In this document: positions 8,738 to 16,007 of the stretch, piece after piece
Layout of the letters: the number at the start of each line of letters is the position of its first letter
Numbering within the stretch: position 1 is the first letter of the stretch
Source: Hymenobacter psoromatis
GTDB taxonomy: Bacteria > Bacteroidota > Bacteroidia > Cytophagales > Hymenobacteraceae
DNA: 64,000 bases
Reading direction: 5' to 3'
Assembly (NCBI RefSeq): GCF_020012125.1
Contig: NZ_JAIFAG010000001.1
Location: 1,240,001-1,304,000, forward strand
Notes under the pieces: model-generated
Databases searched by the model: none
Told to the model about the DNA's origin: nothing
Seen by the model: the letters and a program-made list of their open reading frames with translations, nothing else
Position numbers and translations under genes: made by a program

Positions 8738-10072
8738 CTAGCGATGGATTTTGCCGGGTAGTTCCGCGGTGTGCAGGTCCGCGCGGCTGGCCTCGTCGCC
8801 CTCGTCCTCCGCCGGCGGTTCCGCCAGGCCCAGGTAGCGCACCAGCGGGCCAATGGTCAGGCCCTGCCCCACGATGCTGAATACCACCACCACGTAGGTC
8901 ATGCCTACCAGCAGCTCGCGGGGCATGGTGTTGGGCAGGCTCAGGGCCAGGGCTACGGCCAGGCCGCCGCGTAGGCCGCCCCAAGTCAGCATCTTGATGG
9001 TGTGGCGGCCCGAGCGGTAGCGCCGTCCCACTTGCAGCAGCTTCAGGGGCAGGGCCACGGCCACCACCCGCACCGCCAGCACCACCACCACGGCCGCCAG
9101 CCCGGCTAGTATCGTGCTCAAGTGCAGGGGTAGGATGAGCATTTCGAGCCCCATTAATACGAAAAGCATGGCGTTAAGAATCTCGTCAATCAACTCCCAG
9201 AATTTGTCCACGTAATCCTGCGACTGGTCAGACATCATGTGCCCCCGGCGGCTGAAGTAGCCCACCAGCAGGCCAGCCATCACCATCGCCAGCGGCCCCG
9301 AGGTGTGCAGGTAGTTGGCCAGGGCCGTGCCGCCCGTCACCAGAGCCAGGGTCAGCAGCACCTCCACCTGGTAGTTATTGATAGTGGCCAGCAGGCCGGC
9401 CGTGCCCAGGCCCAGCGCCGTGCCCAGCAAAATGCCGCCGCCGGCTTCCTGCGCAAAAACCAGGAGCGTGTGGCTGGCCGTGGTGTTGGCGGTACCCATC
9501 TCGGCTACCCGCAGCAGGGTAATAAAAATCACGACTCCTACCCCGTCATTGAACAGTGACTCCCCCACGATTTTCAACTCCAGCGTGGCCGGCACGTTGG
9601 CCTTAGTCAAAATGCTGAGCACCGCCACCGGGTCGGTGGGCGAGATGAGCGCTCCAAACAGCAGGCAGGGCAGCAGCCCCACGTGCAGCCCCAGCAGCTG
9701 GGGTAGCAGCCAGTAGAGTGTCGCCCCCACCAGCACCGTGCTCAGGGCAGTGCCCAGCGTGGCCAGTAGTCCTACTGGCCAACGCAACTCACCCAGCCGC
9801 CGCGCATCCACGTTGATGGCCCCCGCAAACAGCAAAAAGCCCAGCATCACCTGCATCAGCAAAGTGCTGAAATCCAGGCCATCCACCAGTTTCGCAATGC
9901 CAATGACCGGTTTGAAGCCCGTTTTGCCCAGCTCCAGCAGCACCAGCGACGAAAGCAGGGCCAGCACCATCAGGCCGATGGCCATTGGCATCTTCAGGAA
10001 GCGGTGGTTGAGGTAGGCAAACGCGGCGGCCGCGACCAGTAGCAGCGCCAGAGCATTAAAAAGTGTCGTCAT
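8738..10072 (-). CDS. Cation:proton antiporter (NhaP-like, CPA1 family)
   Basis: A 444-residue inner-membrane protein with about 12 hydrophobic segments, of the CPA1 Na+/H+ exchanger family. The ion-binding region is visible as LISPTDPVAVLSIL followed by GESLFNDGVGVVIF, which carries the paired Asp-type core residues. A later WGGLRGGLAVALALSLP motif is typical of NhaP/NHE proteins. The final 30 residues are charged and cytoplasmic. It would exchange Na+ (or K+) for H+ in pH and salt homeostasis. It stands alone between two inverted repeats. Confidence 0.9.
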   Translation of the reverse strand: MTTLFNALALLLVAAAAFAYLNHRFLKMPMAIGLMVLALLSSLVLLELGKTGFKPVIGIAKLVDGLDFSTLLMQVMLGFLLFAGAINVDARRLGELRWPVGLLATLGTALSTVLVGATLYWLLPQLLGLHVGLLPCLLFGALISPTDPVAVLSILTKANVPATLELKIVGESLFNDGVGVVIFITLLRVAEMGTANTTASHTLLVFAQEAGGGILLGTALGLGTAGLLATINNYQVEVLLTLALVTGGTALANYLHTSGPLAMVMAGLLVGYFSRRGHMMSDQSQDYVDKFWELIDEILNAMLFVLMGLEMLILPLHLSTILAGLAAVVVVLAVRVVAVALPLKLLQVGRRYRSGRHTIKMLTWGGLRGGLAVALALSLPNTMPRELLVGMTYVVVVFSIVGQGLTIGPLVRYLGLAEPPAEDEGDEASRADLHTAELPGKIHR

Positions 10073-10086
10073 GCGGGAGGGAATTA

Positions 10087-10162
10087 GTGGTTGGTGCTTG
10101 CTAACCGTTTGTCATTACTGCGCAGCGCTCGCAATGACAAACGGTTAGCAGTCACCAACCAC
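10087..10162. repeat. 30-bp inverted repeat reaching into the ltaE 3' end
   Basis: Arms 10087-10116 and 10133-10162 pair over 30 bases with two mismatches. The right arm contains the stop codon and last codons of the threonine aldolase gene (stop at 10147-10145). The loop (CTGCGCAGCGCTCGC-like) resembles the ends of the other intergenic repeats. Probably a terminator-like repeat that became part of the coding end. Confidence 0.8.
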
Positions 10163-11164
10163 TTCTATCACGCGCGCCACCATCGCGTCGTCCACGTCGA
10201 GGTGCGTCACGAAGCGAACCCAGCTACCGCCGAAGCCGCTGGCCAGAATGCCCTGGGCCTCCAGCCGGGCCAGGAAGTCGGTCACTGTGAGCTGGCTTTC
10301 ATCGAGGCGAAAAATGAGCAGGTTGGTTTCGGGCTCCAATATCTCGGCCACGTAGGGCAGCGGGCGCAGCGCCGCCGCCAGTTGCGCGGCGCGGCGGTGG
10401 TCGTCGGCCAGGCGCGCCACGTTATTTTCCAGGGCGTAGAGGCCCGCTGCCGCCAGGTAGCCCGCCTGCCGCCAGCCTCCACCCATGAGCTTGCGTAGGC
10501 GCTTGCACTGCTGAATAAAATCGGCCGAGCCCAGCAGCACCGAGCCCACCGGCGCGCCCAGTCCCTTGCTCAGACACACAGAGATAGAATCGAACAGCCG
10601 GCCGTAGTCCTGGCTGCGCTGCCCGGTAGCCACCAGTGCGTTAAAGATGCGCGCCCCATCGAGGTGCAGTGCCAGGCCGCGCGCTTTCGTGAGCGTAGCA
10701 ATTGCTTCTAAGTCAGTCCATTCGTAGCAGCTGCCGCCACCGCGGTTGTGGGTGTTTTCGAGGCACACGAGCCGGGTGGTAGGGTAGTGGACGTTGTGGG
10801 CCGGCCGAATGGCGGCTTCCACTTGGGCAGCTGTGAGGCGGCCCCGGTCGCCGGGTAGCAGCGCCACCGAGGCGCGGGTGTGGTGCATAATGCCCCCTAC
10901 TTCCCACAAGTACACGTGGGCCGAGGCCTCGCACACGACTTCCGACAGCGCCGGGCAGTGTGCCTGAATGGCGATTTGGTTTGTCATTGTGCCCGAGGGG
11001 CAAAATAAGCCGGCTTCCAGGCCAAAGCGGGCGGCCAAGCTCTCTTCGAGCTGGCGCACGGTCGGGTCTTCCGCGTACACATCGTCGCCGACGGGCGCGA
11101 CCTGCATAGCGGCCAGCATGGGGGGGGTAGGGCGGGTAACGGTATCGGAGCGGAGGTCAATCAT
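10145..11164 (-). CDS. ltaE: Low-specificity threonine aldolase
   Basis: A 339-residue pyridoxal-phosphate enzyme (fold type I) cleaving L-threonine or L-allo-threonine to glycine and acetaldehyde. The family start MIDLRSDTVTRPTPPM is intact; the PLP-binding lysine lies in CLSKGLGAPVGS, preceded by HLDGARIFNA with the aspartate that contacts the pyridine nitrogen. Full length for the family. The last codons and the stop are inside an inverted repeat (10133-10162), so the VVGDC ending may be recent. It is divergent from the LEA-like gene at 11339. Confidence 0.93.
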   Translation of the reverse strand: MIDLRSDTVTRPTPPMLAAMQVAPVGDDVYAEDPTVRQLEESLAARFGLEAGLFCPSGTMTNQIAIQAHCPALSEVVCEASAHVYLWEVGGIMHHTRASVALLPGDRGRLTAAQVEAAIRPAHNVHYPTTRLVCLENTHNRGGGSCYEWTDLEAIATLTKARGLALHLDGARIFNALVATGQRSQDYGRLFDSISVCLSKGLGAPVGSVLLGSADFIQQCKRLRKLMGGGWRQAGYLAAAGLYALENNVARLADDHRRAAQLAAALRPLPYVAEILEPETNLLIFRLDESQLTVTDFLARLEAQGILASGFGGSWVRFVTHLDVDDAMVARVIEVVGDC

Positions 11165-11269
11165 GTCGTAAACTATTGGTTGTTAGATAGTAGCTGATAG
11201 CTTGCGAGCAGCCAGCCAGCCAAAAAAGCTGACAGCCAGCAGCTAATCGCTAACAGCTTAGTAAAAGGG

Positions 11270-11301
11270 TTTGGGATTTCAAAAGTAAAGCCTTATTTTT
11301 G
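11270..11301 (+). promoter_or_regulatory. Consensus Bacteroidota promoter for the 229-aa protein
   Basis: TTTG at 11270-11273 and TATTTTTG at 11294-11301 are separated by 20 bases, matching the -33 TTTG / -7 TAnnTTTG consensus in both sequence and spacing. Transcription should start near 11308, giving a leader of about 30 bases before the ATG at 11339. This is the best promoter match I found in the window and suggests strong primary-sigma-factor expression. Confidence 0.75.
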
Positions 11302-11338
11302 CACCTCATTTGCCCGAAATCTAATTTCCCCGGAAATC

Positions 11339-12028
11339 ATGTCCGTTACCCGTCTGAAGCGCAAGCACCGCAAGAACATTGCCCGTGCTAACAATGAAAC
11401 GCGCAAAATCAAAAACTTGCTGCGTACACCCGTGCTGAAAAACGTGGACCTGGACGAGCTAAAATCTAAATTCGGCCAGGCTACCCCCCCCGATGCAGCC
11501 GCCAAGAGCCCCGTAGCCCCGGCCCACCAAGAGCAGCCCGCCGCTCAGCCAACGGAAGCTAAGCCCGCCGCTAAGCAAGAGGCTCCCAAGCCGGAGACGA
11601 AAGCCGAAGCTCCCAAGCCGGAAGCCAAAGCTGAGGCTCCCAAGCCTGAAGCTGCCAAAGCTGAGGCTCCGGCCGAAAGCCTGCTGGATAAAGTAACCCA
11701 CGCCGCTACCACCGCCGCCGAGGCGGTAAAGCACGCCGCCAGCGGTGCCGTAGAAGCAGTAACCCACAACAGCCTCGTGGAAAAGGTAACCGACGCCGTG
11801 GTCCACAACAGCTTGGTGGAGAAGGCCACCGGCGCCGTGCAGGAAGCCGCCCACAACGTGGTAGAAGGTGCCAAACACGTGCTCGAAAGCCAGAGCCCCG
11901 AAAATAACCAGGCTACGCAAGCCAACCAGACCGGTACTACTGGCTTTGATGCCGCCGAGGCGGTGACCAAGCCCGTGACCGAGGAAGGCCAGGCTGGCGA
12001 GCACCCCAAACCCGAAATTGCCCTCTAA
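11339..12028 (+). CDS. Basic-headed, LEA/histone-H1-like repeat protein
   Basis: A 229-residue protein I cannot place in a named family. Residues 1-47 are strongly basic (MSVTRLKRKHRKNIARANN) and look folded or nucleic-acid-binding. Residues 60-115 form a Pro/Ala/Lys/Glu repeat built from KPEAKAEAP-like units. Residues 117-190 are alanine-rich amphipathic helix repeats with units such as AAEAVKHAASGAVEAV and a near-duplicate NSLVEK (twice), reminiscent of LEA proteins or histone-H1-like tails. No cysteine, signal peptide or membrane segment. A consensus promoter upstream and a terminator downstream make it a well-expressed single-gene unit. Function is open; a desiccation-protective or nucleoid role is only inferred. 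Confidence 0.75.
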   Translation: MSVTRLKRKHRKNIARANNETRKIKNLLRTPVLKNVDLDELKSKFGQATPPDAAAKSPVAPAHQEQPAAQPTEAKPAAKQEAPKPETKAEAPKPEAKAEAPKPEAAKAEAPAESLLDKVTHAATTAAEAVKHAASGAVEAVTHNSLVEKVTDAVVHNSLVEKATGAVQEAAHNVVEGAKHVLESQSPENNQATQANQTGTTGFDAAEAVTKPVTEEGQAGEHPKPEIAL

Positions 12029-12055
12029 GCTGCGAAGTGGAGCGCGAACTTAAAG

Positions 12056-12087
12056 AAAGCGTTGGACCTACGTCCGACGCTTTTTTT
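12056..12087 (+). terminator. Rho-independent terminator of the LEA-like gene
   Basis: A 10-base stem (arms 12058-12067 and 12072-12081, one internal mismatch) with a CTAC loop and a run of seven T follows 28 bases after the stop. It ends just before the convergent phosphodiesterase gene and may serve both. Confidence 0.8.
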
Positions 12088-12607
12088 AGGTCCCTACGTC
12101 TAGCGCAGCAGTGCGGGCTCCTAGCTCCACAGCTTGCATATCTACCACCTTGCCCCGGTCGATGCCGAAGCGCAGCATCGTGCGCACCTGATGAAAGCCG
12201 TGCCGCCCGGCCGCGCCGGGGTTCAGGACCAGCAAGTTCAACTTGGGGTCAGGAATAATGCGCAGAATGTGCGAGTGCCCGCACACGAATAACCCTGGCC
12301 GTACCTGCGCCAGCAGCTGGCGCGCCGCCGGCGCATAGTGGCCGGGGTAGCCGCCCACATGCGTCATTAACACGCGCAGGCCCTCCACCACGAAGTTTTG
12401 CACCAGTGGCTCGGTGCAGCGAATATCAGCGCCGTCGATGTTGCCGTACACGCCCCGGAAAACCGGGGCCAGCCCGGCCAGCGCCAGTATCAATTCCGAC
12501 GAGCCAAAGTCACCGGCGTGCCATATTTCATCGGCGTCGCGCAGGTGATGCGCAATACGGTCATCAAAATAACCGTGAGTATCCGAAAAAAGGGCAATGC
12601 GCGTCAT
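12086..12607 (-). CDS. YfcE/MJ0936-family phosphodiesterase
   Basis: A 173-residue metallophosphoesterase of the short YfcE/MJ0936 type, active on phosphodiester bonds. Metal ligands appear in order: LFSDTHGYFD, HAGDFGSSE, GVYGNIDG, MTHVGGYPGHY and VCGHSHI. The C-terminal NPGAAGRHGFHQ is typical of this subfamily. The physiological substrate is unknown. It is divergent from the Nudix gene; its promoter is probably the TTTG/CATCTTTG pair at 12648-12616 on the minus strand. Confidence 0.88.
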   Translation of the reverse strand: MTRIALFSDTHGYFDDRIAHHLRDADEIWHAGDFGSSELILALAGLAPVFRGVYGNIDGADIRCTEPLVQNFVVEGLRVLMTHVGGYPGHYAPAARQLLAQVRPGLFVCGHSHILRIIPDPKLNLLVLNPGAAGRHGFHQVRTMLRFGIDRGKVVDMQAVELGARTAALDVGT

Positions 12608-12615
12608 AAGGTCCG

Positions 12616-12648
12616 CAAAGATGCAACATTTGGCACTTGTGCCTCAAA
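12616..12648 (-). promoter_or_regulatory. Candidate promoter of the YfcE-like gene
   Basis: On the minus strand TTTG (12648-12645), a 21-base spacer and CATCTTTG (12623-12616) fit the Bacteroidota promoter except for the first base of the -7 box. It ends 8 bases before the ATG at 12607, so the transcript would have almost no leader. Confidence 0.5.
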
Positions 12649-12749
12649 AAACCGGCCGGCCCGTATCTTGCACTGCCGCCCGCCTGCTGGCGTTGCCAGC
12701 GGTACCCAAGCTGCCGCTCAGCAGCCTTCTTCCTCTTGATTATTTCCCG

Positions 12750-13448
12750 ATGAACGTTTTCATCAACGACGTGCCGCTGATTATTAAGAAGTCTAGCGAC
12801 AAAGTGTACAAGCACAAATATGACCTTGTGCTCGGTCCCGACGATGAGTTTACCAGCAAAGACTTGGTGGGCGACGTGCTGGTACGCGACGCGACGCCGG
12901 CTTTTCTTGACCGCCTGCTACGCCTGATGGAAGTGAAGAAGCTGAAAAAGCTCAAGACACTGACCATGATGGCTCGCAAAAAGCAAAACCTTATCTTGCA
13001 CCTCAAAGACCAGTTTAAGATTGCCAAGGCCGCCGGCGGCCTCGTGGTTAAAGGTGGCCAGGTGCTGATGATTTATCGCCTCGGCAAGTGGGATTTACCC
13101 AAAGGCAAACTCAAAAGCGACGAGGACGTGCCGATGGGAGCCATGCGTGAGGTCGAGGAGGAGTGCAATATCAAGGTAGAATTGGGCGAAAAGCTGCCCA
13201 GCACTTGGCACTCCTACGCCTACAAAGGCAACAAAATGCTGAAAAAAACCAGCTGGTTCGTCATGAAATGCCTCGACGACTCGGTGATGCGTCCCCAAAC
13301 CGAAGAATACATCGAGGAAGTACGCTGGATGTCGCCTCAGGATGCGCTGGCCCGCCTCGAAGAGTCGTACGCCTCCATTACACTGGTAGTGCGCCACTAC
13401 TTGAGCGAAATGGCGGGTAAGCCTGCCAAGGCTGCTACTTCCGAGTAA
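12750..13448 (+). CDS. Nudix hydrolase
   Basis: A 232-residue protein with a Nudix domain in its C-terminal half. The Nudix box reads GKLKSDEDVPMGAMREVEEE, followed by C where many members have G. The N-terminal 90 residues (MNVFINDVPLIIKKS and on) form a separate conserved-looking region with no known motif. Nudix enzymes hydrolyse nucleoside diphosphates linked to another group; the substrate is not readable. The frame is open from 12597, but the first 51 residues look like noncoding sequence, so I start at the ATG at 12750. A lipoprotein gene starts 5 bases after its stop and is probably co-transcribed. Confidence 0.87.
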   Translation: MNVFINDVPLIIKKSSDKVYKHKYDLVLGPDDEFTSKDLVGDVLVRDATPAFLDRLLRLMEVKKLKKLKTLTMMARKKQNLILHLKDQFKIAKAAGGLVVKGGQVLMIYRLGKWDLPKGKLKSDEDVPMGAMREVEEECNIKVELGEKLPSTWHSYAYKGNKMLKKTSWFVMKCLDDSVMRPQTEEYIEEVRWMSPQDALARLEESYASITLVVRHYLSEMAGKPAKAATSE

Positions 13449-13453
13449 CAGCT

Positions 13454-13948
13454 ATGCTACCCTGCCATCATCGGGGGCAACGCCCGCAACGAGCTTGGCT
13501 GCTGCTGGCGGGTGGGCTGGCCGCGGGCTGCTCGGGGGCGCACGAATCGGCGCAAACGGCCACCGCTCCCGCCGCGGCTACCATCACGCCTACGGCCAAT
13601 GTGCCGGCCCTACTGGGAGCCTCTATCGATGGGTTACGGAAGCGGCTGGGGGCAGCTCAACCGCTACCGGTTGATTTTACGGACCCCCTCAACCAAGCCC
13701 TTACTTCCGGCCCAACGGCCCGGCCCGACTCGCTGGCGGCTTTTCGTACTGGGGGCCTCACACTCATTGCCAGCTATGACGCTCGCACCCGGCAAGTACG
13801 CGACCTGGTAATACTCGGTCGGCACGAGGATAGCCTGATGGGCCGCGCTTCCCTGCGAGCTAATTCACTTAACTACTTGATTATGCCAGTCTTTCGAGTC
13901 GATAAACCCTCGCATCTACTGGGCCTGCGCATCATTAAGGCCAAGTAA
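13454..13948 (+). CDS. Hypothetical lipoprotein
   Basis: A 164-residue protein with an N-terminal signal ending in LAAGC (Cys26), then an Ala/Thr-rich linker to about residue 50 and a small mixed domain containing SIDGLRKRLG and LNYLIMPVFRV. No family recognised. It begins 5 bases after the Nudix stop, so the two form an operon. It ends ahead of a strong 27-base hairpin shared with the convergent pckA gene. Confidence 0.65.
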   Translation: MLPCHHRGQRPQRAWLLLAGGLAAGCSGAHESAQTATAPAAATITPTANVPALLGASIDGLRKRLGAAQPLPVDFTDPLNQALTSGPTARPDSLAAFRTGGLTLIASYDARTRQVRDLVILGRHEDSLMGRASLRANSLNYLIMPVFRVDKPSHLLGLRIIKAK

Positions 13949-13967
13949 TACGCTGTTTTAGGTATGA

Positions 13968-14030
13968 ATATAGTGGGATGAGTTATAATTTGACGCCCTT
14001 CGTGTCAAATTATAACTCATCCCACTATAT
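13968..14030. terminator. Perfect 27-bp hairpin between convergent genes
   Basis: Arms 13968-13994 and 14004-14030 pair perfectly over 27 bases with a 9-base loop GCCCTTCGT. It lies between the stops of the lipoprotein gene (plus strand) and pckA (minus strand), so it probably ends both transcripts. The arms are AT-rich and unlike the surrounding coding DNA. Confidence 0.8.
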
Positions 14031-14038
14031 TTATCCTT

Positions 14039-15661
14039 CTAAACTGTTTCTACGGCCGCCAGACGGGGTGCACCCGCTAATATTTCAGCATTAGCAAAGT
14101 CAGCGTACTTCCCAAAGTTGCGGGTGAATTTTTCGGCCAGCTCCGTCGCCGTGCGGTCGTAGGCCGCCTTGTCGGCCCAGGTGTGGCGGGGGTCCAGAAT
14201 TTCGCTGGGTACGCCCGGCACCGCCGCCGGCACGGCCACCCCAAAAACTGGGTGCTGCCGGAAGTTTACTTCGCTCAGTACGCCGCTGAGGGCGGCTGTA
14301 ATTAGGCGGCGAGTGTGGGCCAGCTTCAGGCGGTGGCCGGTGCCGTAGCTGCCGCCAGTCCAGCCCGTGTTCACGAGCCATACCTGCACGTCGGGGTTCT
14401 GGTCCAGCAGCTGGCCCAGCATTTCGGCGTAGTGAGTGGGGTGGAGAGGTAGGAAAACCTGCCCGAAACAGGCCGAGAACGTAGTTTGCGGCTCCGTGAT
14501 GCCCATCTCGGTGCCCGCCACCTTGGCCGTGTAGCCACTTAGGAAGTGGTACATCGCATGGCTCTTGTCGAGCTTACTCAGGGGGGGTAGGACGCCAAAG
14601 GCGTCGGCAGTGAGGAAGAAAATGTGGCGCGGCGCACCGGCCACGCTCGGTTCCACGGCCCCCGGAATGTAATCGAGGGGGTAGGCGGTGCGCGTGTTCT
14701 CGGTCACCGACTTATCGGCGTAGTTCACGGTGTGGGTGCCAGGCACGAAGCGCGTGTTCTCCACGATGGCTCCAAAGCGAATGGCATTCCAGATTTCGGG
14801 CTCCTTGCTGGCACTCAGGTCAATAACCTTAGCGTAGCAGCCGCCCTCAAAGTTGAAAATGGTGCCCTTGGGCGTCCAGCCGTGCTCGTCGTCGCCCACG
14901 AGGCGGCGCTGCGGGTCGGTCGAGAGCGTCGTTTTGCCCGTGCCCGAAAGACCGAAGAAAATGGCCGTGTCGCCCGCTGCCCCCACGTTGGCCGAGCAGT
15001 GCATGGGTAGGGTCTGGTGCCGGGTGGGCAGTAAGTAATTAAGCACGCCAAAAATGCCTTTTTTCATCTCGCCCGCATAGGCTGTGCCCCCGATAAGAAT
15101 CAGCTTGCGGGTGAAGTCGATGACGGCGAAGTTCTTCTGGCGAGTGCCGTCTACGGCGGGGTCGGCCTCGAAGCCGGGCGCACAGAGGATGCTGAAATCG
15201 GGCGTCCAGCTGGTATCCGCGCCCGGCGCGGGCCGCAGAAACAGGTTGTAGCAGAATAGGTTGTGCCAAGCCAGCTCGTTTACTACCCGTAGCTTAAGTT
15301 GGGTGGCGGGGTCGGCCCCGGCGTAGGCCTCGCGCACGAAAATTTCCTTATCGGCCAAGTAGGCCACCATCTTTTGGTGCAGCTGCTCAAACTGGTCGGG
15401 GTTGAAGGGCAGGTTGATGTCGCCCCACCAGACGCGCCCAGTGGTGTCGGCATCTTTGACCAAAAACCGGTCCTTGGGCGAGCGGCCCGTAAAGTGGCCG
15501 GTGTCGCACATCAGCGCGCCGGTGTCGGTAAGCCTGCCCTCCTGTCGGCGTAGGGCGTGCTCCACGAGCGCGGCTGGGGGTAGGTTGAGGTGGGCTAGGG
15601 CCGGGGCCTGCCCGAAGCCTAGCGGAGCCAGGTGTGCGGCGACAGTACGGAGTTCTGCCAT
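14039..15661 (-). CDS. pckA: Phosphoenolpyruvate carboxykinase (ATP)
   Basis: A 540-residue ATP-dependent PEPCK, which converts oxaloacetate to phosphoenolpyruvate at the start of gluconeogenesis. The kinase P-loop is GLSGTGKTTLS (about 240) and the metal-binding LVGDDEHGW follows. Other family landmarks are LTGRSPKDRFLVKD-like RSPKDRF near the N-terminus and GGTAYAGEMKKGIF. The frame is open 46 codons further upstream, but MAELRTV (ATG 15661) gives the usual family length. A TACCTTTG box sits at 15715-15708 on the minus strand. It fits with the acetyl-CoA synthetase elsewhere in the window in growth on organic acids. Confidence 0.96.
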   Translation of the reverse strand: MAELRTVAAHLAPLGFGQAPALAHLNLPPAALVEHALRRQEGRLTDTGALMCDTGHFTGRSPKDRFLVKDADTTGRVWWGDINLPFNPDQFEQLHQKMVAYLADKEIFVREAYAGADPATQLKLRVVNELAWHNLFCYNLFLRPAPGADTSWTPDFSILCAPGFEADPAVDGTRQKNFAVIDFTRKLILIGGTAYAGEMKKGIFGVLNYLLPTRHQTLPMHCSANVGAAGDTAIFFGLSGTGKTTLSTDPQRRLVGDDEHGWTPKGTIFNFEGGCYAKVIDLSASKEPEIWNAIRFGAIVENTRFVPGTHTVNYADKSVTENTRTAYPLDYIPGAVEPSVAGAPRHIFFLTADAFGVLPPLSKLDKSHAMYHFLSGYTAKVAGTEMGITEPQTTFSACFGQVFLPLHPTHYAEMLGQLLDQNPDVQVWLVNTGWTGGSYGTGHRLKLAHTRRLITAALSGVLSEVNFRQHPVFGVAVPAAVPGVPSEILDPRHTWADKAAYDRTATELAEKFTRNFGKYADFANAEILAGAPRLAAVETV

Positions 15662-16007
15662 AAAAAAAAGAGTGAGAAAGTGGGTGGGATAGGGTAAAAT
15701 GGTACCACAAAGGTAAGGGCGAGGCGGCGCATTGCCGGCTGCAAACGTTTGCGGAAATCTGAAAATCCCTGGCAGCTTGGAAATTTGTTTTTTCCGCACT
15801 GCCTACCCCCTCCGCGGCGGCCAGGCGCGGCCGGGCGGGCAAGCGGCCGGTAAATCGTAATCTCGGCCCAGCCAAGCCCTTAAAAAGCCAGCTGGGTAGC
15901 GTACTGGCCTTGTTACCCCAAAATTTTCTTAGCTTTACCCATCCCCAACCCGGCGCGGCGCGTTCGTGCGGTTTTTTTCTCCATTCTTCTCTTCCCGCTT
16001 CCTACCC
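15662..16007. other. Divergent intergenic region, pckA / peptide transporter
   Basis: A 346-base region between two divergent genes. It holds a pckA-proximal TACCTTTG (15715-15708, minus) with a TTTG 26 bases further upstream in the palindrome GCAAACGTTTGC (15741-15752), which could be a regulator site, and on the plus strand a weak TAGCTTTA (15930-15937). The rest shows no open frame or repeat that I can support. Confidence 0.5.
15708..15715 (-). promoter_or_regulatory. Candidate -7 box upstream of pckA
   Basis: TACCTTTG on the minus strand, 46 bases upstream of the pckA ATG. A TTTG lies 26 bases further upstream, longer than the usual 19-21, inside a 12-base perfect palindrome. Confidence 0.4.

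Noticed and set aside
13968..14030. 27-base hairpin as a transposon end
   Set aside because: Position between two convergent stops and lack of other copies in the window fit a terminator better.
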